A stretch of DNA of 64,000 bases from Armigeres subalbatus. Its lineage: Eukaryota > Arthropoda > Insecta > Diptera > Culicidae. Below, in pieces: positions 48,001 through 57,679 of this stretch (the first letter of the stretch is position 1; the number at the start of each line of letters is the position of its first letter). The stretch is from assembly GCF_024139115.2 (NCBI RefSeq), contig NC_085141.1:399368042-399432041 (forward strand), in the 5' to 3' direction. Both the position numbers and the translations under genes were made by a program. The notes beneath the pieces are model-generated. The model had not been told where the DNA came from and made no database searches. It saw nothing but the letters and a program-made list of their open reading frames with translations.

Positions 48001-49774
48001 ATCAAGACGACGATGGATCGGGTGATGTGTTTTGTTCTAGCTAAGTTCTAGTTTCAGTGGTATTCTCGAGTCCCTTTGAAACGCGCAGAGGGTTACGGCA
48101 AGGTGATGGCCTTTCGTGCCTGGAGAAAACTTACATCAGACTGAAAAGGGAAGGTAAGCAGATTGGACTAGTCATCAATACCCAGGGCAATGTAAGCCAC
48201 CCACCACGAGTTTGTATCGGTGGTGACGAAATTGAGGTGGTCGAAGAATTGGGCTGGTGACCTTCGATAGCGATACTAGCAGAGAAATTCGGAGACGCAT
48301 TATGGCAGGAAATTTACGTACTTTGGACTTCGCAAGACGCTCCTAACGAATAAAATTCTCCGCTGTACCAAACTGACTATCTACAAAACGCTCAAAGTCC
48401 TCTACGGACGAGACCTGAACGATGCTCGTTGAGGACCAACGCGCACTTGGGGGTTTCGAAAGGAAAGTGCTTGCATCAGCTGTTGGGAGAACCATCCATC
48501 GTTCACAACGCGAAAATCGGACGACTCCGGTGGGTCGGACACGTAGCCAGAATGTCGGATAGTAATCCGGTGAAAATGGTTCTCGACAACGATCCGACGG
48601 GCACAAGAAGGCGAGCTGCACTGTGAGCAATGCGAATCGATCAGTTGGAGGGCGATTTGCGGACCCTCCGTAGACTGCGTGGTTTGCGATGTGAGGCCAT
48701 GGACCAAGCTAAGGCTTTTATATACTGCACAAGTAACTCCGGCCTTAGTTTGAGCAAATAAAAATAATGGACCAAGCATAACAGGTACTTACGGATTATC
48801 TTTATCGTCGGTTTCCATGGGTTCGTTCTCAACCGTCGCCTCCACTCCTTGACTTTTCTTACTATCAATCAATATCCGCAGCATACCAATCAAACGCATC
48901 AGCACGCGCGTTCGCCACTTGGTATTTGTTGATTGCTTATTCAGGCTCAACGTCAACGTCCGTTCCGGTTTTGATTCGCTACGCAACTTAGATATCATGT
49001 CCAGGAATTGCGGGAAAATTTTGTCCCTATTCAACAGAATAAGCTGCGGCAAATGCTGCAGATAGGTGTCCAACAATAGTAACGAATCTTCCTGAATCCT
49101 CGGCTGGATGTGAGTCATTGCGCACCGCAGGAAGGACAACAGAACGTCGAAGAACGGATGTACATTATCCTGTCCGGCGGCGGCGAATAGCACTCCCAGT
49201 GTTTTGTAGCAATCTCTACGCACATCCCGTTCTATATCGATGGAGATGCTGGCGATCGACTTGATAGCCGTGCTTAAGTGATTGTCTGTGACTTCCGTAG
49301 GTAGTTTGGCGAGGATTTCCCGTATACCACGGAGGCCGTCGCACTTGGCTGTTGAATTTGTGTGCTTCAATTTTGCGAGGCAGTCCTGAAACGGTGATCA
49401 ATATGTGATTATATTCTAATTAGCGAACGTAGATCAATGTAGTAGAATCATAAATTTTTTGAACGTATAATTATTTGATATATATGTGAGTAGGTGCATA
49501 TTATCTAAATACATACAAATGGATAATACCGATAATACCGACCGATATTGCCATCAATCATAATTCTTACCTTAACGGTCAAACTACGGCTAGACAAGAC
49601 ATTGGCATCCGTTAGGTTCCGTTGCTTAATCTGATCCGGGATTACAATCTTCCGCACTTTGAAATTAGTCTTTGTGACATTGGTACCTTTCGGTAGCTTG
49701 GCGCCTTTAAGAGCACTTTTCAATTTGATTTTACTTTTTTCAGCTTTTTTAAATTTTCTCGAGTTTCCTCCCAT
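36036..49774 (-). CDS. TEX10: TEX10/IPI1 homologue (Rix1 complex), four exons
   Basis: Exons on the minus strand: 49774-49571, 49385-48793, 37343-36453, 36393-36036. All junctions have GT/AG sites and compatible phases, giving 681 residues. The start MGGNSRKFKKAEKSK with a basic tail and KVRKIVIP is characteristic of IPI1/TEX10; exon 2 has HEAT-like helices and AMTHIQPRIQEDSLLLLDTYL; exons 3-4 are the TEX10 C-terminal helical region. With PELP1 and WDR18-type partners the complex acts in nuclear pre-60S ribosome maturation. Intron 2 is 11,449 bp and packed with transposons; the others are 50-190 bp. It starts divergently from PET100. Confidence 0.88.
37344..38105. other. TEX10 intron 2, unassigned left part
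   Basis: AT-rich intronic sequence without a supported element. Confidence 0.4.
38106..38194 (+). repeat. Dispersed repeat (GTATACGAGAAAGGC family), copy 2
   Basis: Related to 27375-27462; short inverted CGTATACTTAGTATACG core at its end. Confidence 0.65.
38380..39360 (-). pseudogene. I-type non-LTR retrotransposon 3' end (RNase H)
   Basis: Minus-strand frames show the end of an RT domain (SGLLCSTPALAACVESGVAPFKHKAALA), then an RNase H with WVAGHADIHGNEEADVLA and ATDSANVL, and a C-terminal Cys/His cluster (CETCNLQKSVEHMICECP). RNase H in this position is typical of the I and LOA groups. The frame changes near 38740 and within 39135-39240. It lies in the TEX10 intron, same strand as the gene. 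Confidence 0.75.
39626..40701. mobile_element. DNA element with inverted ends of about 110 bp
   Basis: Left AACAGTGGGTAATG... and right complement of AACAGTGGATAATT... stay similar for about 110 bp (shared GACTTNACTTGACCATGCC). No target duplication confirmed and no transposase. Confidence 0.6.
40777..41867. mobile_element. DNA element with CAGGGTTGTTACG TIR and 6-bp duplication
   Basis: Element 40783-41861 (1079 bp), perfect 13-bp inverted ends CAGGGTTGTTACG, CAATTT on both sides. Left end continues in GCGGATTTTCGC repeats; right end has TTAGCGCGGA. Interior holds many short TTCCNGAAATT variants. No coding region. Confidence 0.75.
41868..42659. other. Intronic, no recognised element
   Basis: Includes a short CTG-rich run (42018-42042). 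No supported feature. Confidence 0.35.
42660..43420 (-). pseudogene. I/Jockey-type non-LTR endonuclease fragment
   Basis: The piece 43025-42660 has LNDGSTTF, GQFDTAIDVCLCS and DHMGSDHTHLLV, the C-terminal half of an APE endonuclease with the SDH catalytic motif, followed by a RRPRWLYNEANW linker. 43381-43142 covers the preceding strands (HSVAIGTYTELAVTQIEI). Stops separate them; no RT follows. Confidence 0.7.
43744..44711 (+). mobile_element. 5'-truncated RTE copy with 15-bp duplication
   Basis: Insertion 43759-44696, ending in an ATTAAATAATAATAA-type tail, is flanked by the direct repeat TAGTTTGTCATTGCT (43744-43758, 44697-44711). Truncation in the RT domain plus long duplications are the marks of target-primed reverse transcription. 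Confidence 0.92.
43777..44679 (+). pseudogene. RTE reverse transcriptase C-terminal 300 residues, open frame
   Basis: Uninterrupted frame from inside the RT palm (LFGFADDIDIM near residue 30, catalytic) through LYGHETWTM and WAGHVARM to the natural stop at 44677. The N-terminal endonuclease and half of RT are missing, so it is not functional. The intact frame marks this as the youngest RTE copy in the window. Confidence 0.88.
44712..45240. other. Intronic, no recognised gene
   Basis: Contains a 78-codon plus ORF (44911-45147) of protein-like composition without a recognisable family, and T- and TA-rich runs. Confidence 0.3.
45241..46606. mobile_element. hAT-like non-autonomous element, 1350 bp
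   Basis: Element 45249-46598 has inverted ends TAGGGACGTTCCGATACTTC (20 bp) and the 8-bp duplication CTCTCATA at 45241-45248 and 46599-46606. Both ends are rich in ATCGATATTT subterminal repeats. No transposase; the interior holds a partial CACAGA-family copy. Confidence 0.88.
46165..46337. mobile_element. CACAGA-family element fragment (left-truncated)
   Basis: Aligns with the right two thirds of 18911-19163, including TTGCATTTTGTTCTAAGTGA and the terminal GACGTCTGTTTCTTTG; its left end is lost. Nested in the hAT-like element. Confidence 0.7.
46618..46978. mobile_element. TIR element with a tRNA-like core
   Basis: Element 46620-46976 (357 bp) has inverted ends CACTGAGGATACTGGCCGTA and complement (one mismatch), TA on both sides. 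Subterminal CGTATGAAA units are inverted. Its centre holds a tRNA-like stretch ending GGTTCGAACCC (B box) near 46812-46822. Confidence 0.75.
46755..46830 (+). other. tRNA-like sequence inside the TIR element
   Basis: GGGCGTGTGG followed by CCTAATC loop and GGTTCGAACCC gives A-box-like, anticodon-like and B-box elements over about 70 bases, then a T run that could terminate Pol III. The acceptor stem does not close well, so it is not called a functional tRNA. Confidence 0.4.
46979..47467. other. Intronic, no assigned element
   Basis: A stretch 47165-47400 (GACTCCGAAACTACTGAACC, GGGGACCCCTCCC) looks like a repeat but has no second copy here. Confidence 0.3.
47468..47930 (+). pseudogene. R1/LOA-type ORF1 fragment
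   Basis: A lysine-rich helix (AEEIAAAKKESARRSKNAF) followed, after a shift near 47700, by YVRVLCPESVIQWKGLDGITEAGDLLITLKDQCGVEIQ, the RRM-like part typical of R1/LOA ORF1. Truncated before the zinc knuckles. Confidence 0.55.
48010..48775 (+). mobile_element. Degenerate RTE copy next to TEX10 exon 2
   Basis: Fragments homologous to 43759-44696 (VCIGGDEIEVVEE, IGRLRWVGHVARMSDSNPVK) with internal deletions; ends GCAAATAAAAATAATG at about 48775. Confidence 0.8.
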
Positions 49775-50098
49775 TTTTGTATTTTTGTATTAATAAAATA
49801 GAGATTGAACGCAAACCGAACAAAACAACTCGCACCAAATGAAGTAAACAGAAGCACGTGTCAGCACTCAGCCAGATGATCGACCTGACGAGGCCGACAG
49901 CACTTTTTACATGCTGTCAGTGCATCAAAATATGTCACAAAGTGCATTAAAAATTAGAAACAAACAATCCAGCCAGCTGATGAAACGCGAAGCCATTTTT
50001 ATATAACTTCAAAAGGTTCTAGATTTTAACTGAATTTCCTTATTATTCAAAGCTAATGTCCATCTTTTTCAGAGCACAAACAACAAACCAATTCAATC
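49775..50098. promoter_or_regulatory. Shared divergent promoter region TEX10/PET100
   Basis: 324 bases separate the two start codons. A possible 3' splice site (CTTTTTCAG, 50063-50071) just upstream of PET100 suggests a 5' UTR intron. No clear TATA box assigned. Confidence 0.5.
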
Positions 50099-50347
50099 AT
50101 GGGCGGTTGGATGATGGAGGTCGGCAGAATGGCCCTGTACATGACGTTCCCGGTGGCGATGTTTTATTGGTTCAATCAGCCGGAGTATTTCGAAAAGTGG
50201 GTTACTGAAACAAAGCGACAGATCTATCCGCCGGAGAACAAAGAACACCGGGAAGCAATCGAGCAGTGTATCCGGAATATGAGGGAGAAAAAGGATCGGG
50301 AATTGTTCGCAGCGCTAGAAGAGATGGAGCGGAAGGAAAAGCAGTAA
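50099..50347 (+). CDS. PET100: PET100, cytochrome c oxidase assembly protein
   Basis: 82 residues. MGGWMMEVGRMALYMTFPVAMFYWFNQPEYFEKW has the N-terminal membrane segment (about residues 8-25) and the FPVAMFWxxNQPEYFE signature of PET100, followed by an RxIYPPE motif and a charged helix ending in lysines. It is anchored in the mitochondrial inner membrane and helps assemble complex IV. Length equals the family's. AATAAA at 50369 gives the 3' end. Intact, single coding exon; head-to-head with TEX10. Confidence 0.9.
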   Translation: MGGWMMEVGRMALYMTFPVAMFYWFNQPEYFEKWVTETKRQIYPPENKEHREAIEQCIRNMREKKDRELFAALEEMERKEKQ

Positions 50348-50438
50348 GATTATTCATCTGTACATACAAATAGCGAATAAATATTTAAGATTTAACACAA
50401 ATTATTGAGAAAATTATTTCGAGCTTTTTAGTGGAATG

Positions 50439-50607
50439 TCTTCACTTGTCATAAGACGAGTTTGTACCTTTCCCTTTAATTCCGAATTCCGACTTCCCTT
50501 TTTCGACTCACTCGACTTCCACTTCCAGTCGAGTCACTGAAGACGACCTTACTGTTGAGGTCGAAATACGTATCTGTCAAGGTACAATGAAGTGGTGGAA
50601 TTAAATT
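50439..50607. repeat. Rearranged relative of the 9747-9949 palindrome
   Basis: Left part TCTTCACTTGTCATAAGACG and right part GAGGTCGAAATACGTATC match the palindrome arm; the middle is replaced by a degenerate ACTTCC/GACTC-rich stretch. Confidence 0.7.
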
Positions 50608-50630
50608 CATTCATGTTGTATATCACAAAG

Positions 50631-50923
50631 ATTGCAGAATTCTTCATCCCCACACTGGGACAGCCGCCTCGCAGCTTAGTGTTCCATTAAGCACTTCCAC
50701 AGTTATTAACTGCGAGGTTCCTAAGCCAGGTTTTCTTTTTTGCATTCGTATATCATAAGGCTAACACGATGATACTTTAATGCCCAGGGAAGTCGAGACA
50801 ATTTCCAATCCGAAAATTGCCTAGACCGGCACCGGGAATCGAACCCAGCCACCCTCAGCATGGTCTTGCTTTGTAGCTGCGCGTCTTACCGCACGGCTAA
50901 GGAGGACCCACATTGCAGAATTC
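50631..50923 (-). mobile_element. tRNA-derived SINE (Feilai-type), 269 bp
   Basis: Element 50643-50911 on the minus strand: A box TAGCCGTGCGG, B box GGTTCGATTCC, a body, and the 3' GAGGCGGCTGTCCCAGTGTG segment common in mosquito SINEs. ATTGCAGAATTC flanks it (50631-50642, 50912-50923). Confidence 0.88.
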
Positions 50924-51284
50924 ACATTCATTTGATAATGAACGACATAATAAAGGCATAAATCTCTCACGTTATATATACGGCACATGGTGCCTATAAC
51001 AAATATTGAAAACAAGTTTATCGCATTCTGGATACAACTGCGAGAGAAGCAACACCCACCGAAAAGCGCTTCGTTCGCGCTTACTTGGTATTAGGGACCA
51101 ACATTTTTGCACAGCTGTGCAAAATATGTTGTACATTTAAAATGCATCATCAGCACCAGGGCTCCCGAATCAGTTAAGTAAATATTTAACTCATGCTTAT
51201 TCTGCGTCTCGATGGGAGTTATCGATAATTGGTCACTTCATTCGAAACGCATCGTATGTACCTCATAGGGGCGATACAAATATG

Positions 51285-51480
51285 ACGTCCACTCAGGGCT
51301 GCTGGGACTATGTCCAGGAGCTGTACGGCCTCTGCGAGTTAGGGGGCCTGCCTAGGAGGAGTTGGGGTTTGGCAGTGGGCTCTGTTAAACCACTACAAAA
51401 AGGTACATGCGTCCGCAAGCAGGCCATATCAAAGCGACCGTGTGCCGCTCAAAGCGCACAGCTTCGGTAGGGTAGGATTA
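51285..51480 (+). repeat. Orphan RTE-type 5' leader fragment
   Basis: GGGCTGCTGGGACTATGTCC start and GACCGTGTGCCGCTCAAAG match the RTE head at 9370-9180; no coding region follows. Confidence 0.6.
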
Positions 51481-51808
51481 AATCCCACACCAACAGTGAT
51501 GCACAAATGGTGCACGGGGAGTGCCCCTACTTAAAAAGGGTAGCGCGTAGTCTGATTCGGCAGAAGAGTGAGTGATCGGCCTGTGCTTAAGAAGGAGTAT
51601 TTTTTTTCTTCCTAAGCAATGGAGGGGGAATCTGCTCAACAGACATCCTGGGTTGACCAGGAAGTGCGGGGTTAGGGATCACCGAGGGAGGCAGGACTAC
51701 ATCCCCGACCCGCTAAACCGTTGTTCTTCGGGCGGCCACTTGTTCGATTAAATTATGACCCATGAAGCCGACTCCGATCCCTTGGACCACCTCTTATTTG
51801 CGCCTGAA

Positions 51809-52742
51809 CTAGCCATCCTTGAGTCCACGCGCCAACTTCTGTGTAGCTCCGAGATTGGCGCCTACCCTAGACTTCTTGCTACCCTCATTCGCCTGGGCCT
51901 TCGTTATGGCCCTTGACGTCTTCGGTTTCCTCTTGTTCTTGACCAGGGTCCAGGAGGCGTCATCCCCCTCTATTTCCTTGGTCTGGGGCGGCTGAGAGCT
52001 CTCAGCCTGCCGTAACCCCATACCACCGTCTTTCCTGGGTGGACGGACCTTTCCAGGTCCTTCCTCCCCCGGTTTTGGAGGTACCTGGCCGGGGTTCAGC
52101 ATCCCAGCCCCACTACCCTTGTTCGGGGTAGTAACCCTTCGCGTTTTGAAGCGGCCCCCAGGGAGCTCATCCCCTGGAGACTGTCTCCCCCGTTTTTGTG
52201 TCTGCTCGGTTGGAGCAGTCACCCCCGACGTACCCGCAAATACTTGAGCCTCAGTCTGGGTAGACTTTGGCACCACCGTCTTCGCTGGCACGCCCTCGGT
52301 CGATTCGACCTTGCCCGAGTCCGCGAATCCTTGGGCCTCAATCTGGGTAGACCTCGACTCCACGGATTTCACGGGTTTATACTTGGCCGTCCCGACCGCC
52401 CTCTCCAGCTTGGCGTCCAACATCGACTTTCGAAGTTTCAGCAAGCTCCTCTTGAGGTCGAAGGCCGAAAGCCCATCGCCTTTGCGATTCATCGCCTCTA
52501 AAAGCCATATGGGCCGTCAATAACCTCTACCGGCGTTTTTTTTAGCCGAGATGAAGGTTAAGTGACCCACGCTGGCGCTGCGCACTGAGCTCCCGACTAC
52601 TAGGCGGAGACCTGAACAACCCACCTCTTGCGAAGGGGTTGTCGCCTACACTACTACCACTAGTTGAAGAATTGCCTTGGTTTTCCATTTTGGTCCCACG
52701 AGTTGCTCGAGAAAAAAGGTCCACCACGCCAGAGCCCAGCAT
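51809..52742 (-). pseudogene. R1/LOA-type ORF1 (copy 1)
   Basis: Frames 52742-52542 and 52492-51809 encode a Ser/Gly-rich N-terminus (SSVGDNPFARGGLF), a short basic helix (LKRSLLKLRKSMLDAKLERAV) and a long Pro/Gly/Lys-rich region ending WTLVKNKRKPK, which opens the zinc-knuckle part of such ORF1s. It aligns base for base with 63200-64000 on the opposite strand; relative to that copy it lacks about 80 bp in the helix region. No pol follows; stops interrupt it. Confidence 0.6.
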
Positions 52743-53000
52743 GATGCGGTAAGGGACAATTACTGTGGAGGGTGCCCAGGTACCCCACAGGCTCCGTTAG
52801 AAGCCTAGATCATTATTTCACCCCCCTGGCCATGCATCCCCTCGGCACGGGTCGCTTAACGCCTTGGAATTAGGGGTTAGCGACGATGGTCCCTTTGGTC
52901 GCACCCCCTCACTCTAGCTGATGTCAGAAGGACAACAGTGCCCAGGCTGCTTTACCAGCTAAGTACAAAACCCTTAGCTGGCGGTCGATTGTCATCGGAA
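52743..53000 (-). repeat. 5' leader of the ORF1 copy
   Basis: Matches 63065-63230 (GACCCGTGCCGAGGGGATGC, TGGGGTACCTGGGCACCC). Confidence 0.6.
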
Positions 53001-53565
53001 GACCCGTGGAAGCGTGAGATTGGAACTTGTGAGGACCAAAGCTGTGTAGGTCGCTCCTACCCACATGTCAACTCACCATTTCGCAGCCCAAAGCAATATG
53101 TCATTTTCAATACTGAACCCCAATGTTGGACCCCATGAATTTCATATGGTGACGGTTTGTTTATTTTGCAGGTCGGAATCCCGTCAATCTTGCCTTTTTT
53201 TTAAATAAATATACATATGTACACGAAGACAACTTCTGCGTATACCAAATTTCAGAGGACAAAATATGAGAGCAACATTTGGATAAAAATAAGCTTCAGG
53301 TACGCCGCGACAATGCAAAAAATATCGATGAATCCGCATCGATGAGACAGAGGCACTCGATCGATTAAAGTCTGACAGAAGACAGAATAAAAATGCTGTC
53401 AGTCACACCAGAGAAGAGATCTTTCTTTCAAAACAAAATCGTCAAAAGTAAACACGAGCTCGTGCTTGTGGAATCATATTTTTGGCTAAAACCAAGTAAT
53501 TTCAAGATAAATTAGTGTCTCCAAATATTCAACCGATAGTTCAACACTAAAATCACATTTGCAAA
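53001..53565. other. LTV1 upstream region
   Basis: No coding region; should contain the LTV1 promoter and 5' UTR. No motif assigned. Confidence 0.4.
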
Positions 53566-54663
53566 ATGGTAGGTGCAAAATTCACTTTATATTTAAATAT
53601 AGAAAGCGCTTTCGACAGCTCGGTTAACCTCTTACTCCGTTTTATTTACGTATTCCACCACCCACAACAACAGGGCAAAAAAAAGTTTATCGACAAAAAG
53701 AAGGCGGTCACCTTCCGTTTGGTAAACCGCAGTCAGCAGGACCCGCTGTACGTTGATGAAACGGCCCCCCAGCATGTATTGGTTCCGGTTTCAGCACCCG
53801 GCAGGGGTGACCCTCGAATGTTCGGAAATGTTTTCCGTGCCTCCACCTCCGGTGGCCAGGTAAGTGGCTTCGAAATTATTCCCCATTTCATAGTTACACA
53901 TTTTGTTAAATTTCCTACAGATGGATGTAGAAAAGCGCAAAAAAGAACAGGCCAAATTCGGTGTCTATTTCGACGACGACTACGATTATCTGCAGCACCT
54001 GCGGGAACCCGGTCGCAATGAGGTATACTGGGAACCGGTAGAACCAAACAAGACGGCCGGGGCCGAGAAAGTGAGCATTAAGTTGCCCAGCTCTGTATTT
54101 GCTTCTGAGGTGGAAGAGACGGAAGGTCTCATGAAGAAGAAAGCACAGCAGCGTCCGGGCCCGCGGCCTGATTGGGACCCAGATGTGGTAGCCGCCTTGG
54201 ATGAGGACTTTAACTTCGATGATCCTAGTAACGAGTTGGAGGATAATTTCATGGAACTGGCCATGGGTGGAGAGGGTGCCGATTCCTTCGATGAAGAAGA
54301 CGAAGATGGCGAATACAGCGATGTAGACTCGAATGACGCTGCAATGTCCGGCGATGATGACGAAGAACGAGACGGACTGGGACCGCTAGCCTTTGATCGT
54401 GAGGAAACGAAATCCAGATTCACAGAGTATTCGATGAGTAGTAGTGTGATCCGTCGAAACGAGCAGTTAACGCTGCTGGATGATCGATTTGAGAAGTTCT
54501 ATGAACAGTACGACGATCCAGAGCTGGGGGCGCTTGAATGTGAAGACATAGAAGGACACGTCGAGATCAATGACAATGTGCTGTTGCAGTATGCTGAAGA
54601 ATATCGAAAGGAACGGGATGAGAAGTACGATGTCGACTATGATAAGCAGTGGGACAAAGAAAG
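53566..54663 (+). CDS. LTV1: LTV1, 40S ribosome biogenesis factor (5' three exons)
   Basis: Exon 1 is only the ATG (53566-53568), then GTAGGT; exon 2 53674-53859; exon 3 53921-54663, ending at GTAAGT. The joined frame begins MGKKKFIDKKKAVTFRLVNRSQQDPLYVDETAPQHVL and continues with FGVYFDDDYDYLQHLREPG, the LTV1 signature, then a long acidic stretch. LTV1 chaperones uS3/eS10 region assembly in pre-40S particles and shuttles from the nucleus. The C-terminal basic part is not in the window; the next exon lies beyond 64000, so intron 3 exceeds 9.3 kb. Exon 1 could be misread as extending, since the frame stays open through intron 1. Confidence 0.9.
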
Positions 54664-54855
54664 GTAAGTGGATTCGCTTTCTTTATAATAGTTGTGTATT
54701 GTTAACAAACACTCTTTAAATCATTACGTATTAACTTGTTTTGTGCATGCTAACAGCGGCACATCAGGAGTGTTTTTATCAGCGAAGTTATTTCGCTTTC
54801 CGCCCGGAAGTCATTATTTTATTTCTGTTCGCCTGTTTTTGGGTGTCACTGCGCC

Positions 54856-55873
54856 TTAGTGTAATAGAATGTACACGTCGAAATATTCCAGTGCTATAGC
54901 GAAACAATGCAGTATTGGGTACCGGAAGCCTAATATATAATACACCGGTAACTGGTTTCGAATTTTGAGTGTTTGTAAAATTGAATCTGGGAATCTGGGA
55001 TCCGATTGGAATTTCCCGTCATCAATCTTGCACGGGAATTCAAAACTTTTTTTGCGTGAAGGGCATTCCCAGAAATTGGATTTATGATTGCCCCCACAAT
55101 TTGCGCACTTAAATTTATTGTAATCTTCTCTCACAGGACATGCGTCCTTGGCGTGAGAGGTTCCACCACAAATCATGCATTTAGCATCCACGTGACAATG
55201 TTTGGTTCCATGACCCCACTTTTGGCACTTACGGCACTGGGTGGGGTTTTGGACATTTCCCCCAGGCCTGCGGAAATGTTCCCATGTAACACGGACATGG
55301 AACATAATACAGGCCTTTTCCAAACTTTTAATATTATTTAGTTCACTTTTGTTAAAATGAACTAAAAATTCTTGAGAAATGCCCCTCTGGGGAGTACTAG
55401 AGTGAGATTTCTTTTTCATTTTAATTACTTGGACTGGTAAAAATGCAAGTAGGGGAAAAGACGACTTTGGCAGGTTTTGTTCTATTATTGTCAGGGGGGT
55501 TTTTGTCAACCAAATTTTATGAAATTTGGCCACAACATTCTTTTATTTGCAAAGAATGTTTAGGCCAAATTTGAGCATAATCAGTCATAAAAAACCCCTC
55601 TGCCAATAATAGAACAAAACCTGCCAAAGCCGTCATTCCCCCTAATTGAGAAATTTGAATTTAAATCTTATCCAGTAATTTATCATCACTGGGGAGACCT
55701 TTCAAGACGACTTTGAACAATCGCTCAGTTTTGTCGTATGTGAAGAATTTATGGCGCTTCTCAGTTAAATACTGAAGAAGACGTTTGCGATCGTCAAAGG
55801 ATCCCGGCAAAACGCGACAGTCACCCTTCCTAGCAATCTGAAATGAAACCTTGATCCCCTGAAGGTTACTCAA
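54856..55873 (-). pseudogene. Jockey-type gag (Juan-like) with CCHC knuckles
   Basis: 55873-55661 encodes a helical domain (HKFFTYDKTERLFKVVLKGLPSDDKLLDKI); after a MITE insertion, 55440-54960 has NKSELNNIKSLEKA and zinc knuckles CRKCQKWGHGTKHC, CMICGGTSHAKDAC, CANCGGNHKSNFWEC, the gag of Jockey-clade elements. Lies in LTV1 intron 3, antisense. Confidence 0.75.
55450..55644. mobile_element. Palindromic MITE in the Jockey gag, TA flanks
   Basis: Element 55452-55642 (191 bp); arms share TTTGGCAGGTTTTGTTCTAT and complement; TA on both sides. Confidence 0.75.
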
Positions 55874-56199
55874 AAGATTTCATTCCGAAAGCCAGAAAAC
55901 TCGGCAACAGATACCACAATTGGCGGAATCCGTTGTTTCTTCGCATGAATCGAGTCACCTGGGCTAGAGGTAGATTCGATTTTCTCAAATTCGTCATTAA
56001 TCAGATTGCTCAGTTCGATAGGAGAAGAAATAATGTCAACGTTAGAGTTAGAAGGAATATCTGAAGTCTCCAGCTTCCTCCTAATTTTTCCGCGCTTGGG
56101 CAGGACGGTCTTGAAACCTTGTTTCTTTGAAGGAAGTAGAGAATTATTTTTATTAGTTTTATTTCTCGTTCGCTGTGGTTACGTTTTCGCTTCGTCGCG

Positions 56200-56830
56200 T
56201 TGGCGTTTTTTTTTACTTCCGGATCTGTCATGGGAGGCTCGGTTGCGAGAAAGGTGCCTAAGCTGCTTGATAACGCCGACAATCCGCCGAAAATGAGAAA
56301 GAAGCAGCAATCGCAGCTACCGCAGGTGCAACCGGAGCGGAAGGACAAGTGTCCGCCCGTGTTTGTGAAGGGGGATCCGCCGGATTTTCGCCCGAAAATT
56401 CGCCAGCTGAAGGGGCTGAAATGTACATTTCGGCTCTGCATCGAGGGCGTGAAATTGATACCGATAAACAAGGACCATCATCAATTCGTCGTGGAGTTCC
56501 TCGAGGTCCACAAGTATGAGTACTACACTCATGACCACCCCGGCATGAAGCCGCTTAAGGCTTTGCTGCGAGGGGTCCACGTCAGTGGTCGTGCACAAGA
56601 TTGCTCGTCACGACAAGAGGAGCACGGCTCCACCACATGGAAGGACCTGAAGCTGGTCGGAATTATAAATTACACCGTCGTTAACTGGATGCGATATCGG
56701 CCAGTGCATCGCGAACCCCATCCGACCGAAGAGTGCGTCAAGATGGTGCCGGCCATCTCCCAAGTGCGCCAACTGTGGCGACAAACATCGAGCGAGCAGA
56801 GTTCTTGGAAATCCGGAAGAAGGCTTTCAC
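56200..56830 (+). pseudogene. Second Jockey-type gag fragment
   Basis: ORF with a Pro/Gln/Lys-rich N-terminus, then CTFRLCIEGVKLIPINKDHHQFVVEFLEVHKYEYYTHDHPGMKPLKALLRGV, the pre-knuckle domain of Jockey gags. Zinc knuckles are lost to frame changes after 56600. Confidence 0.6.
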
Positions 56831-57066
56831 CGGTACCCTGTTTTTCTTTTTTTTTCTTGAGCAAGGGTAAACGGAAATCTGTAAACAGACACTTAAAGAG
56901 GTTAACTTAGGTAGTGTGGGAATGGGATCACCCGACCCACTAAAACCAAAACCCTTTCGACCCTGAGGGTCGTGGGTTCGAGTCCCATCGAAGGGAAAGT
57001 GGTTACCTCTAATGCATTTTTCAAATCAATATCTTCCACAGAATGTACACTGCATCACAGTAGTCT

Positions 57067-57600
57067 CTACTGCAGCTGCTGGTTTTGTTCAAGACGCCAC
57101 CAGCGCTGTAGTTTCGACATAATTTGTTGAGACGCTGTGTTCATCGCATTCCATATAACCTCTTCCCGACACATCCTCTCAACGAGGTTGTCCGGGGTTG
57201 TATCCATGCCGCTGACAAGCAGCATGGCATTGCGTTCAACATCGAATCGCGGGCATGCAAACATCACATGCTCTGTCGATTCTACCTCACCTACACATTC
57301 CGGGCACTCCGCAGGATCTGCAAACCCGAACCTATGCAGGAACTTTTTAAAGCAGCCATATTCAGACAAGACCTGTGATAGGTGGAAGTTGACCTGACCA
57401 TACTTCCTACTAATCCAAACCGATACCTCCGGAATCAGTCTACGTCGACCTTTGACTGCAGTGTCTGGCTCTTTGCCATTTGAGCAACGAAGCTGTTCTC
57501 CCTCCTCCTGGATTTCATCGGCAGCAAGATGAGCATCCTCTACCCCCTGAGGATTCCGCTCCTCTCTACACCCCGAGGCAGCTGACTCCAATATTCAGCC
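57067..57600 (-). pseudogene. R1-type pol C-terminus
   Basis: VNFHLSQVLSEYGCFKKFLHRFGFADPAECPECVGEVESTEHVMFACPRF is the post-RT region of R1-group pol with its C-C-H-C cluster. No RT precedes it. Confidence 0.7.
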
Positions 57601-57679
57601 AACTTGCGGTTTGGCTTCAAAGCGGTACAACTAGATCTACAATCCGGCTCTTTTCATCATTGAAAATGGCTTCTAGGTT

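Noticed and set aside
52196..52523. Plus-strand ORFs over 52196-52523 and minus ORFs at 63403-63835
   Set aside because: Shadows of the R1/LOA ORF1 on the opposite strand.
53566..53673. Reading LTV1 straight through 53569-53673
   Set aside because: The frame happens to be open, but GTAGGT and an ACAG acceptor flank it and the conserved LTV1 N-terminus begins right after ATG when it is spliced out.
56935..56995. Possible tRNA gene (GGGTTCGAGTCCC box)
   Set aside because: Only the T arm is convincing; no A box or acceptor stem of full length could be found. Probably a tRNA-derived remnant.
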